This document shows, one piece after another, positions 1-4,937 of a stretch of DNA of 7,468 bases; positions within the stretch are counted from its first letter, which is position 1, and every line of letters begins with the position of its first letter. The position numbers and the translations under genes were made by a program. A model generated the notes under the pieces. It ran no database searches. It had not been told where the DNA came from and saw nothing but the letters and a program-made list of their open reading frames with translations. The DNA is from Deinococcus sp. GTDB taxonomy: Bacteria; Deinococcota; Deinococci; Deinococcales; Deinococcaceae. The stretch lies in NCBI GenBank assembly GCA_018260275.1, contig JAGLBK010000131.1, positions 1-7,468 of the forward strand. The letters are read 5' to 3'.

Positions 1-1
1 G

Positions 2-277
2 ACGGTGCAGCGCGAGCGGGGCGGGCGGGAGGAGCGCTGGGGAGGCATGGCGAATGTCGGTGTCCGGCCTACCGTGAACGGCACCGAGCGCCGCTTCGAG
101 GTCAATCTGTTCGACTTCGACAAAGACCTTTACGGCCAGGAACTTCAGGTCAAGTTTTATGACAGGTTGCGTGGCGAGCAGAAGTTTGCCGGTCTGGAAG
201 AGTTGAAGGCCCAGCTTGGCCGTGACGCCGAGCAGGCGCAGGCAGTGCTGGCCGGGCTGCCGGGGAATGTGTACTGA
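2..277 (+). CDS. ribF: Riboflavin kinase / FAD synthetase, C-terminal part (5' end outside window)
   Basis: This is the C-terminal end of the bifunctional enzyme that phosphorylates riboflavin to FMN and adenylylates FMN to FAD in the cytoplasm. The frame is open from base 2 and ends at TGA 275-277. About 91 codons remain, which cover the end of the riboflavin kinase domain. The visible signature is GMANVGVRPTV followed by an ERRFEVNLFDFDKDLYG stretch and FYDRLRGEQKF. This is the usual riboflavin-kinase pattern of an ANVG.RPT segment, an acidic DLYG turn and an R.E..F motif. The reading frame enters from the left edge, so the GTG at base 5 is internal and not a start. The N-terminal FAD synthetase domain should lie upstream of the window. 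There is no downstream partner in tight linkage: the next gene is 61 bases away and appears to have its own -10 box. The family call is firm. Confidence 0.9.
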   Translation, partial: TVQRERGGREERWGGMANVGVRPTVNGTERRFEVNLFDFDKDLYGQELQVKFYDRLRGEQKFAGLEELKAQLGRDAEQAQAVLAGLPGNVY

Positions 278-326
278 TCGCGCGGGGCGCAGGCCGGGGC
301 GGGGAACTTAAGGCCCCCTGGCCGCG

Positions 327-332
327 TACTCT
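327..332 (+). promoter_or_regulatory. Candidate -10 box of a leaderless promoter
   Basis: TACTCT fits TANNNT and ends six bases before the ATG at 339, where no Shine-Dalgarno sequence is present. Transcription would therefore start at or next to the ATG. The -35 region 17 bases upstream (GAACTT, 304-309) is a poor match, so the call rests on the -10 box, its spacing and the same layout at other genes in the window. Confidence 0.4.
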
Positions 333-338
333 CTTCTG

Positions 339-1055
339 ATGAAGCGATTTGCTGTTCTGTTGCTGGCCGGGCTGACCCTGACTTCCGGGTTGACCGACGC
401 TGCTCGCCGGAGTGGGGGTGGGTTCGGCGGAAGCCGGAGCAGCAGCTCCCGGAGTACGCCTTCCCGGAGTAGCACCTACCGGTCTGCTCCCCGTTACGTT
501 CCGCGCTCTGTGCCCACTCCGCCGCGCAATACCTCATCGAGCACCCGCTATACTTCGCCGGGTTCATCCGCGAGTTCCCGCACGCCCAGCGCGGCCCAGC
601 GTCAAACAACCCAGCGTCAAACGACAAGCCTGCCCAGCAACGTGGCTATCCGCAGTCACCCGCTGAATACGGCGGCCGCTGCCAGAGTGACTCCGGCGCA
701 GTTGAACGGTTGGAACAAGGTGACGCTGCCCGCCGGGGTTTCCCGCAGCGCGATTACCTACAGTGCAGCGCCCAGCAGTCAGTATCAGTACCAGCTTCAG
801 CCGGGGCGCTACTACCCCTACCCGCAGAGTTATTACCGCCAGCACGGAATCGGCTACGACATTCTCAAGTACGCGCTCATCTTCACGGCGGTCAACGGTA
901 TCGCTAATGCCGTGACGCCCCAGCCGGTGCCCTCTTACCCGAGTTACGGCACGCCCACTGTGGTGCAGCAGAGCGGTCCTAATCTATGGACTTATGCTGG
1001 TGTGGGCTTTCTGGCCGCTGCCGCCGCGTGGTTTCTGATGGGTCGCCGCCGCTAG
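339..1055 (+). CDS. Secreted or membrane-anchored Ser/Arg/Pro-rich protein of unknown function
   Basis: I do not recognise a family for this 238-aa protein. Residues 1-22 form a signal peptide: Lys-Arg, then a Leu/Ala/Val hydrophobic core, ending near TDAA. Residues 23-85 are low-complexity Ser/Arg/Pro/Thr sequence beginning ARRSGGGFGGSRS, and probably disordered. A tandem QRQTT QRQTT follows at 87-96, encoded by two 15-base near-repeats (597-626). Residues 148-168 are rich in Tyr, Gln and Pro. A moderately hydrophobic stretch (about 174-192) and a clear hydrophobic segment (217-234) ending in Gly-Arg-Arg-Arg suggest a C-terminal membrane anchor with a short cytoplasmic tail. The Gly/Ser/Arg start after the signal peptide resembles the low-complexity region of many small exported membrane proteins. 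A role at the cell surface is an inference from this architecture only. The ATG was chosen because it gives the signal peptide and sits behind a -10 box. Confidence 0.75.
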   Translation: MKRFAVLLLAGLTLTSGLTDAARRSGGGFGGSRSSSSRSTPSRSSTYRSAPRYVPRSVPTPPRNTSSSTRYTSPGSSASSRTPSAAQRQTTQRQTTSLPSNVAIRSHPLNTAAAARVTPAQLNGWNKVTLPAGVSRSAITYSAAPSSQYQYQLQPGRYYPYPQSYYRQHGIGYDILKYALIFTAVNGIANAVTPQPVPSYPSYGTPTVVQQSGPNLWTYAGVGFLAAAAAWFLMGRRR

Positions 1056-1061
1056 ATCCAC

Positions 1062-1151
1062 TCAGGTCTGTCCTTCAGGCGGCAATGTGGGAATGACCTG
1101 CTGATTGCGGTATCGCAAAATGCTGGCCCGAATGCGCTGGAAATCGCCCCA
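1062..1151 (-). pseudogene. Possible orphan 3' end of a disrupted gene
   Basis: On the minus strand, reading away from the inverted-repeat element, there is an open frame of 29 codons ending in TGA (1062-1064). It begins WGDFQRIRASILRYR and ends TLPPEGQT. The composition (Arg/Gln/Ile-rich, mostly G or C at the third position, no low complexity) looks like the tail of a real protein. There is no start codon for it: going upstream the frame enters the element at 1153 and meets a TAA at 1161-1163. The simplest reading is that the 5' part was lost or displaced when the element arrived. It is short, so chance is not excluded, and I cannot name the parent family. Confidence 0.3.
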
Positions 1152-1152
1152 A

Positions 1153-1347
1153 CTCAGGACTTACGCGAAATAAAATCAGATCGCGTCCAACACGCTGTTT
1201 TTAGCTTCTCCGGGGACTCATTAGAGCTGCTTGCAGAGGCTGAGACTCGCAGAGCGCGCAGCGAGGTGGTGGGCGACGAAGCCGTCTCAGTGCGGAAAAA
1301 CTATTTTTGATCTTCGGAGGAGAAATAAATAACGCGTAAGTCCTGAG
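1153..1347. mobile_element. MITE-like element, 195 bp, with 15-bp perfect terminal inverted repeats
   Basis: The left end CTCAGGACTTACGCG (1153-1167) is the exact reverse complement of the right end CGCGTAAGTCCTGAG (1333-1347). The interior codes for no transposase. It is locally A/T-rich just inside both ends (AAATAAAATCAG on the left, GGAGAAATAAATAA on the right), unlike the surrounding high-GC genes. The middle holds a second inverted pair, CTGAGAC (1240-1246) and GTCTCAG (1284-1290), enclosing a smaller CTCGC/GCGAG stem (1246-1250 and 1261-1265). Matched ends, small size and absence of a gene are what a non-autonomous element derived from an insertion sequence would show. I see no clear target-site duplication: the flanks read CCCCAA on the left and CTTTAT on the right. 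It lies immediately after the stop codon of the 101-aa minus-strand gene, so that gene's transcript would run into it. The parent IS family cannot be assigned from this window. Confidence 0.7.
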
Positions 1348-1349
1348 CT

Positions 1350-1655
1350 TTATCCCTCGTCGATCTGTTCCAGTTTCTGAATTCGCGCGGCCAGTTCGGG
1401 CAGGTTCAGCGCCCGCAGAGCTTTAGTGGTGCGCGTGGCTCCCGCTTCGTCTATACGGCCCTGGTTCCAGCCTGCAATGAGCATGGCGCAGCCCTGTAAG
1501 GCGTCTCCGACGGTTTCCTTATGAAACATGGCGGCAAGATTCCCCGTTTGTGGCGGTGTGGTCTGCTGCACCTGTGCCTGAACATCCAAGATCACCTGCA
1601 TAAAGATCTGGTCGAGGCGGGCGCGATCGTCGGGGGCAATGGTTTTTCCGGTCAT
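1350..1655 (-). CDS. Conserved-looking hypothetical protein, 101 aa
   Basis: I do not recognise a family. The product is small, probably soluble and largely helical. It has no signal peptide or membrane segment. Residues 9-30 are charged and amphipathic, a Gln/Thr/Pro stretch (28-38) follows, and residues 40-101 look helical and end in an acidic tail, LEQIDEG. One Cys (56) and two Trp/His residues give no metal-site pattern. The ATG at 1655 has no Shine-Dalgarno sequence, but TAAACT lies seven bases upstream, so it may have its own leaderless transcript in addition to read-through from the thioesterase gene 37 bases upstream. The TAA stop (1350-1352) lies only two bases from the terminal repeat of the MITE-like element, so the native C-terminus could have been altered by that insertion. 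Confidence 0.65.
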   Translation of the reverse strand: MTGKTIAPDDRARLDQIFMQVILDVQAQVQQTTPPQTGNLAAMFHKETVGDALQGCAMLIAGWNQGRIDEAGATRTTKALRALNLPELAARIQKLEQIDEG

Positions 1656-1662
1656 GGGCGAC

Positions 1663-1668
1663 AGTTTA
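1663..1668 (-). promoter_or_regulatory. Candidate -10 box of a leaderless promoter
   Basis: On the minus strand TAAACT ends seven bases before the ATG at 1655. No Shine-Dalgarno sequence or convincing -35 box is present. It would give the 101-aa gene a leaderless transcript separate from the upstream cluster. Confidence 0.35.
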
Positions 1669-1692
1669 GACGGCTCAAGCAGGCCAGGCCAT

Positions 1693-2166
1693 TTATTCCA
1701 GAAAGCCGAAGCGCCTCAGGACTTCGGCGGGGGTGCGTTTAGGGTGGCCGGATAGCGGATCGACCCAGACCCAGTCGGTGCAGCATGCGCACAGGCGCAC
1801 GCCAGAAGGCAGGTCGCCGGGATTGACGCGGTCAATGGTGTAAGCGCGGGTGCTGCGCAGTCCCTGGCTGGCGATCAGGGCGGTACGGACGCGCACCGTG
1901 TCGCCCAGCAGGGCCGCTTTCTGGTAGCGAATGACATGCTGACGCGTAACGGGCACCGCGCCGAGTTCGACCAGGGTGGCCGTGCCCAGCCCCAGCCGCA
2001 GCGCGTGCTGCCGCGCCACCTGTTCACACCAAGCTAGATAGACCGTGTTGTTGACGTGGTGCAGGTCGTCGAGGTCGCCTTGTGTGACGGTCAGGGTGAT
2101 GGCGTGTTTCCTGGCTTCCGGAAGGGCGTCCCACAGCGCAGCCACATCGGGGAAGTCCCCGGTCAT
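1693..2166 (-). CDS. Acyl-CoA thioesterase-like hotdog protein (4HBT family)
   Basis: This 157-aa protein has the length and N-terminal signature of the 4-hydroxybenzoyl-CoA thioesterase (4HBT) family. These are cytoplasmic single-domain hotdog enzymes that hydrolyse acyl-CoA thioesters. Residues 30-46 read GDLDDLHHVNNTVYLAW, matching the family pattern GD.D...HVNN..YL.W. By comparison with 4HBT enzymes Asp31 would be the catalytic acid. The following helix (47-60) and the strands at 73-100 and 105-130 fit the rest of the fold. A Cys cluster (CACC, 126-129) sits in the last strand, and a basic tail follows. The substrate cannot be told from sequence. Its ATG overlaps the TGA of the DUF427 gene by four bases (ATGA, 2163-2166), so the two are co-transcribed and probably translationally coupled. 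Confidence 0.82.
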   Translation of the reverse strand: MTGDFPDVAALWDALPEARKHAITLTVTQGDLDDLHHVNNTVYLAWCEQVARQHALRLGLGTATLVELGAVPVTRQHVIRYQKAALLGDTVRVRTALIASQGLRSTRAYTIDRVNPGDLPSGVRLCACCTDWVWVDPLSGHPKRTPAEVLRRFGFLE

Positions 2167-2447
2167 TCGCCAGTAACCTGCACACCTTTCCAGAAGGCCA
2201 CGTGACCCCTGATCTGCCCGACGGCTTCCTTCGGCGCGGGGTAGAACCAGGCGGCGTCCACGTTCTGCTGCCCGCCGACTTCCAGGGTGTAATAACTTGC
2301 TGTGCCTTTCCAGGGGCAGACCGTGTGTGTACTCGACGGTTTCAGGTATTCCTGCCGCACGCTACTGAGCGGAAAGTAGTGGTTGCCTTCGACCACGACG
2401 GTCTGACCGGACTGCGCGATGCTTTGACCATTCCAGATAGCTTTCAT
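2163..2447 (-). CDS. DUF427 domain protein
   Basis: This is a complete 94-aa single-domain member of the DUF427 family, small cytoplasmic proteins of undetermined biochemical function. The diagnostic segments are all present in order: KAIWNG at the N-terminus, VVVEGNHYFP (17-26), HTVCPWKGTASYY (41-53), AAWFYP (65-70) and HVAFWKGV (82-89). The length is usual for a stand-alone copy. The ATG at 2447 is well supported by GGAGGT six bases upstream, the best ribosome binding site in the window. It overlaps the downstream thioesterase gene by four bases, so the two products may act together, although neither sequence says on what. The family assignment is confident; no reaction should be read into it. 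Confidence 0.88.
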   Translation of the reverse strand: MKAIWNGQSIAQSGQTVVVEGNHYFPLSSVRQEYLKPSSTHTVCPWKGTASYYTLEVGGQQNVDAAWFYPAPKEAVGQIRGHVAFWKGVQVTGE

Positions 2448-2453
2448 AGGGGT

Positions 2454-2459
2454 ACCTCC
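2454..2459 (-). promoter_or_regulatory. Strong Shine-Dalgarno sequence of the DUF427 gene
   Basis: GGAGGT on the minus strand lies six bases before the ATG at 2447. It fixes that start. It contrasts with most other genes here, which lack any such site, and shows that the DUF427 message is translated from a longer leader or from a polycistronic RNA. Confidence 0.75.
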
Positions 2460-2540
2460 AGAGTGTCGAGCCGCTGCTTCAGGGTCGTGAGGTCCGGTGC
2501 AGGACGTGCGCTGAGGATGTCCTGTGGCCCACGCAACTTA

Positions 2541-3143
2541 TCAATTGATGTCGGCCACGTCGGCCAGCAGTTCGGCCAGCTGCTCCTTGGCGCGGAACAC
2601 CCGGCTCTTGGCGGTGCCGGTGGCAATTCCCTGCAAGCGGGCAATTTCTTCATAGGGCAGGTCCTCGACAAAGCGCAGCACCACAGCCTCGCGGTATTCG
2701 GGGGCCAGTTTCATCAGGGCACGCTGCACCCGGTCCTGCGCCTGTTCACTCTCGGCGGCTTGCACAGGGGTTCGGGCATGGCTGGTGACCTCGAAACCAA
2801 CTTCCTCACGCGCCTCGTCGAGGCTAAAGCGCTGGTGCTGTTTGCGGCGGTGAGACTCGATCTGGGTATTGCGGGCCACCTGATACAGCCAGGGCAGGAC
2901 ACGCTCGCCCGGATGAAAGGTGGCGATAGAACGCCACGCCCGGTAAAACACTTCCTGGGTCAGGTCGAGGGCGTCGTCGCTGTTACCCTCCAGCCGGTAC
3001 AGATAGCCGTACATGCGGTTTTCGTACGTGCTGACAAATTCGTGCCAGGCAGCTTCGTCTCCCGCCGCCAGCCGCGCATGGACTTCGGGCGCAAGAAGGT
3101 CGGGGGCGGTCAACTGGTCTGGCTGCTGGGTCTGACTGTCCAC
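2541..3143 (-). CDS. ECF-type RNA polymerase sigma factor (sigma-70 family)
   Basis: This 200-aa protein has only sigma regions 2 and 4, the layout of extracytoplasmic-function sigma factors, which direct RNA polymerase to stress or envelope promoters. Region 2 spans about 32-100. DALDLTQEVFYRAWRSI (57-73) is the core-binding helix, followed by PWLYQVARNTQIESHRR (84-100) of regions 2.3-2.4. Region 4 spans about 138-193, with LAPEYREAVVLRFVEDLPYEEIA (146-168) and the recognition helix TGTAKSRVFRAKEQL (175-189). An acidic linker lies between. The GTG at 3143 is the only plausible start because the frame has an upstream TGA with no ATG after it. GGTGGG/GGAG-like bases precede it but are poorly spaced, and TATGGT at 3153-3158 may be a -10 box. 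Two stops in a row (TGA TAA) end the frame. No anti-sigma gene with a zinc-finger or membrane segment follows; the next gene is DUF427, about 93 bases on. The regulon cannot be inferred. Confidence 0.88.
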   Translation of the reverse strand: MDSQTQQPDQLTAPDLLAPEVHARLAAGDEAAWHEFVSTYENRMYGYLYRLEGNSDDALDLTQEVFYRAWRSIATFHPGERVLPWLYQVARNTQIESHRRKQHQRFSLDEAREEVGFEVTSHARTPVQAAESEQAQDRVQRALMKLAPEYREAVVLRFVEDLPYEEIARLQGIATGTAKSRVFRAKEQLAELLADVADIN

Positions 3144-3207
3144 GCTCCGCCCACCATACCGCTTTCATGGTCGCTCTTCCCCTGACCACTGAGAAAGGGG
3201 CATGAGA

Positions 3208-3240
3208 AAAGAGAGTGGGCCTCAGCTGCCGACTCTCTTT
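3208..3240 (-). terminator. Hairpin terminator for the 145-aa gene
   Basis: AAAGAGAGT (3208-3216) pairs with ACTCTCTTT (3232-3240) across one G-G mismatch and an inner GGC/GCC pair, with a seven-base loop CTCAGCT. It lies 34 bases beyond the stop of the minus-strand gene at 3275. On that strand it ends in TTTTCTC, a short imperfect T-tract. It separates that gene from the sigma-factor cluster. Confidence 0.6.
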
Positions 3241-3274
3241 CAGGGGGTGCCGCACTGGGCGCGGCTGGGTGTGC

Positions 3275-3712
3275 TCAGTTGTTGTTGTTCAGTAGCAGGT
3301 TCTGCGCGGGCGTGGGGGCGTCGGGGAACTTGACCACCACGTTGACCACCGTGCCCGGCACTGTCTGGGGATCGATGTTGATCCAGTGGCTTGCCAGGAT
3401 AGGCGGATCGGGCTGCGCGTCGATGGCCCGCACCAGCACGCGGCCCTGCGTGGGCACGAAAATGCACCAGCCGTCTTGCCCGGCCGCCACGAAGGCGCGG
3501 GCGGGCAGGAGGCTTTGCAGGGTCAGCTCTTCGTTGGTGGCCCAGTACTCGATGAGCAACACGGCCTGCTGGCGTTCCTTGTCGCGGGGATCGATATCGA
3601 GCTGGATTTCGACGGTGTCGGGCTTGCCGGGCACCAGGCTGGTCCAGCCGGGAACCACGAAACGGTTGCTGCTGGCGCTCTTGAATTGCTGCTGTTCGGG
3701 AGGATTAGTCAT
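3275..3712 (-). CDS. Hypothetical protein, 145 aa, probably soluble and beta-rich
   Basis: I do not recognise a family. There is no signal peptide and no membrane segment. The sequence alternates short hydrophobic strands with polar turns: FVVPGWTSL (18-26), DTVEIQLDI (32-40), AVLLIEYWA (50-58), GWCIFVP (81-87), RVLVRAI (91-97) and GTVVNVVVKF (120-129). This is what a compact beta-sandwich would show. The N-terminus is Gln/Ser-rich (PPEQQQFKSASSN), and the protein ends with four Asn residues encoded by four AAC codons. The ATG at 3712 is preferred over a GTG nine codons upstream at 3739, because the extra residues would lie in what looks like leader sequence and a weak AGGT lies six bases before the ATG. 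It stands alone between two hairpins, so it is probably transcribed separately. Confidence 0.65.
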   Translation of the reverse strand: MTNPPEQQQFKSASSNRFVVPGWTSLVPGKPDTVEIQLDIDPRDKERQQAVLLIEYWATNEELTLQSLLPARAFVAAGQDGWCIFVPTQGRVLVRAIDAQPDPPILASHWINIDPQTVPGTVVNVVVKFPDAPTPAQNLLLNNNN

Positions 3713-3743
3713 GGATATACCTGCTGAGAAGTATCGCACACAT

Positions 3744-3800
3744 TAAAACCCTGCGCTGCCCCTGATGGTGGTGTCTGCCAGGGGTGGCAGGAAGGCAGGG
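3744..3800 (-). terminator. Rho-independent terminator after the 46-aa gene
   Basis: On the minus strand a stem forms between the outer pair GCAGGG/CCCTGC (3795-3800 with 3749-3754) and the inner pair CAGGGG/CCCCTG (3779-3784 with 3759-3764), with small internal loops. It is followed at once by TTTTAAT. It starts 10 bases beyond the stop of the 46-aa gene and ends about 30 bases before the next gene's ATG. Confidence 0.6.
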
Positions 3801-3810
3801 CCGCTGAGCC

Positions 3811-3951
3811 TCAGCTGGCGCGGCGGACGGTGCCAATCAGGGCTTTCATGGCGAGGTAGCCCACGCTGAAAAACATCAGGGGGGTCAGGTTGAGGCTGAA
3901 TTCGGCGTCTTTTTCGGGTTCCAGCGCGTTCTGTTTACGGTACTTGATCAT
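3811..3951 (-). CDS. Small single-pass membrane protein, 46 aa
   Basis: I do not recognise a family. The protein has a charged N-terminal part (residues 1-17, Lys/Arg then Glu/Asp), one hydrophobic segment (about 19-40, LNLTPLMFFSVGYLAMKALIG) and a short basic tail (TVRRAS). The frame stays open upstream as far as 4164, but that extension is Arg/Gln/Gly-rich and overlaps the start of prmA on the other strand. The ATG at 3951 is preferred because TATGCT lies exactly six bases before it and because it gives a compact, sensible membrane protein. It is transcribed divergently from prmA across a 165-base gap and is followed by a good terminator. Both flanking signals support a real gene despite its size. 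Its role is unknown. Confidence 0.6.
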   Translation of the reverse strand: MIKYRKQNALEPEKDAEFSLNLTPLMFFSVGYLAMKALIGTVRRAS

Positions 3952-3957
3952 GTGCTC

Positions 3958-3963
3958 AGCATA
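3958..3963 (-). promoter_or_regulatory. Candidate -10 box of a leaderless promoter
   Basis: On the minus strand TATGCT ends six bases before the ATG at 3951, with no Shine-Dalgarno sequence. It is the main reason for choosing that start. No clear -35 box is seen 17 bases upstream. Confidence 0.45.
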
Positions 3964-4104
3964 AATGAAGCCCTGGCCCCCGGCGGCTTTCGTTAAGAAT
4001 TCAGGGTTCCGGGTCGTGGCCCCGCCGACTCTTCTTGCTGGCCCTTCTTCTTGGCCCCGCTTCCTGACCCTCTGTAGAGTGGCCCGCCTCTGTGCCGACT
4101 GCAT

Positions 4105-4110
4105 TACACT
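4105..4110 (+). promoter_or_regulatory. Candidate -10 box of a leaderless promoter for prmA
   Basis: TACACT ends six bases before the ATG at 4117. No Shine-Dalgarno sequence lies in between and the -35 region is GC-rich and unconvincing. It would drive prmA and the closely following rsmE. Confidence 0.5.
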
Positions 4111-4116
4111 CGGCCT

Positions 4117-4929
4117 ATGCTCGTGTATCACCTGCCTGGAACGTTCGACACCCGTGAAGCTCACCTCGACCTGTTGTGGGAGGCCGGGGCCACCGGATTA
4201 GAAGAGCGGGCGGGGCTGATCCGCGCTTACTTCGACGAAAAACAGGACCTGCCTGATGACATCCGGGATGGTGAGTGGCTGGAAGAAACCGATCAGGACT
4301 GGCAGGCAGAATTCAAACGCAACCTCAGGCCGGTGCAGGCGGGCAAGATAACCATCGTAGCCCCCTGGCAGCGCGGCGAGGTTCCAGCGGGGCAGCGGGC
4401 GCTGGTCATCGAACCCGGCATGGCCTTTGGAACTGGGCACCACGCGACCACGCGCATGGCGGTCGAGGCGCTGAGCGAGTTGGACCTAAGCCGCCAGCGG
4501 GTGCTGGATGTCGGCACGGGCAGCGGCGTGCTGGCGATGGCGGCGGCCCTGCTGGGGGCAGAGTGGAGCCTGGGGGTGGATATCGACCCGGTGACCATTC
4601 CGATTGCCCGTGAGAACGCCGCCAATAACGGGATTACGCCCGAACAGGTTCAGTTCGAGGAAGGCACCCTGGGGCTGGGAGACCTGCCCATGCTGGAGGA
4701 TCAGCCGTTCGGTGTGCTGGTCGCCAACCTGTACGCCGAGCTGCACGATCTGCTGGTGGGCGAATATGCCACGCACCTTCAAGCGGGCAGCCCACTAATT
4801 TTGACCGGTATCCTGACCAGCAAACTGGCGCTGGTACGCGCCGCACTTGACCGCGAGGGCTTTACCGACGTGGCGGTTCGTGAAGACGGCGAGTGGGCGC
4901 TGGTAACCGCGCGGCGAGGCGAGGACTGA
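4117..4929 (+). CDS. prmA: Ribosomal protein L11 methyltransferase
   Basis: PrmA transfers methyl groups from S-adenosylmethionine to lysine and N-terminal amino groups of ribosomal protein L11 in the cytoplasm. The 270-aa product is close to the usual length. Residues 1-60 form the small N-terminal L11-recognition domain, followed by the linker region DWQAEFKRNLRPVQAGKI (61-78). The catalytic domain shows FGTGHHATT (104-112), a segment typical of PrmA. It then shows SAM motif I, VLDVGTGSGVLAMAA (129-143), the acidic motif II, GVDIDP (153-158), and VANLYAELH (202-210), the post-motif found in Deinococcus-Thermus PrmA. A C-terminal strand GEWALVTARR closes the Rossmann fold. The ATG follows a -10 box by six bases. 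rsmE begins 8 bases after the stop, so the two form one transcription unit devoted to modification of the translation apparatus. Confidence 0.95.
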   Translation: MLVYHLPGTFDTREAHLDLLWEAGATGLEERAGLIRAYFDEKQDLPDDIRDGEWLEETDQDWQAEFKRNLRPVQAGKITIVAPWQRGEVPAGQRALVIEPGMAFGTGHHATTRMAVEALSELDLSRQRVLDVGTGSGVLAMAAALLGAEWSLGVDIDPVTIPIARENAANNGITPEQVQFEEGTLGLGDLPMLEDQPFGVLVANLYAELHDLLVGEYATHLQAGSPLILTGILTSKLALVRAALDREGFTDVAVREDGEWALVTARRGED

Positions 4930-4937
4930 GGCGGCCC

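Noticed and set aside
157..627. Minus-strand open frame of 156 codons
   Set aside because: It is antisense to ribF and the SR-rich gene. Its Cys/Ser/Arg-rich composition is typical of a shadow frame.
1105..1118. Small hairpin TTGCG-GTAT-CGCAA downstream of the SR-rich gene
   Set aside because: The five-base stem has only a short A-run beside it, too weak to call a terminator or operator.
2444..2671. Seventy-five-codon minus-strand frame overlapping the sigma-factor end
   Set aside because: The part inside the sigma gene is a Pro/Arg/Ser-rich shadow of region 4 in another frame. Only the last 30 codons, outside the sigma gene, are kept as an observation.
2202..3185. Long plus-strand open frame of 327 codons
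   Set aside because: It lies antisense to the sigma-factor and DUF427 genes, both of which carry clear family motifs. Its translation has no recognisable domain, and long antisense frames are expected in high-GC DNA.
3713..3739. GTG start nine codons upstream for the 145-aa protein
   Set aside because: The added residues look like leader sequence, and the ATG at 3712 has a weak ribosome binding site at proper spacing.
3992..4098. Minus-strand frame encoding a lysine-rich peptide (GSGAKKKGQQEES)
   Set aside because: It looks protein-like, but I found no ATG, GTG or TTG before the upstream in-frame TAA, and it lies in the divergent promoter region.
3952..4164. N-terminal extension of the 46-aa membrane protein to a start at 4164
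   Set aside because: The extension is Arg/Gln/Gly-rich with no domain and overlaps the prmA start and promoter. A -10 box sits just before the internal ATG at 3951.
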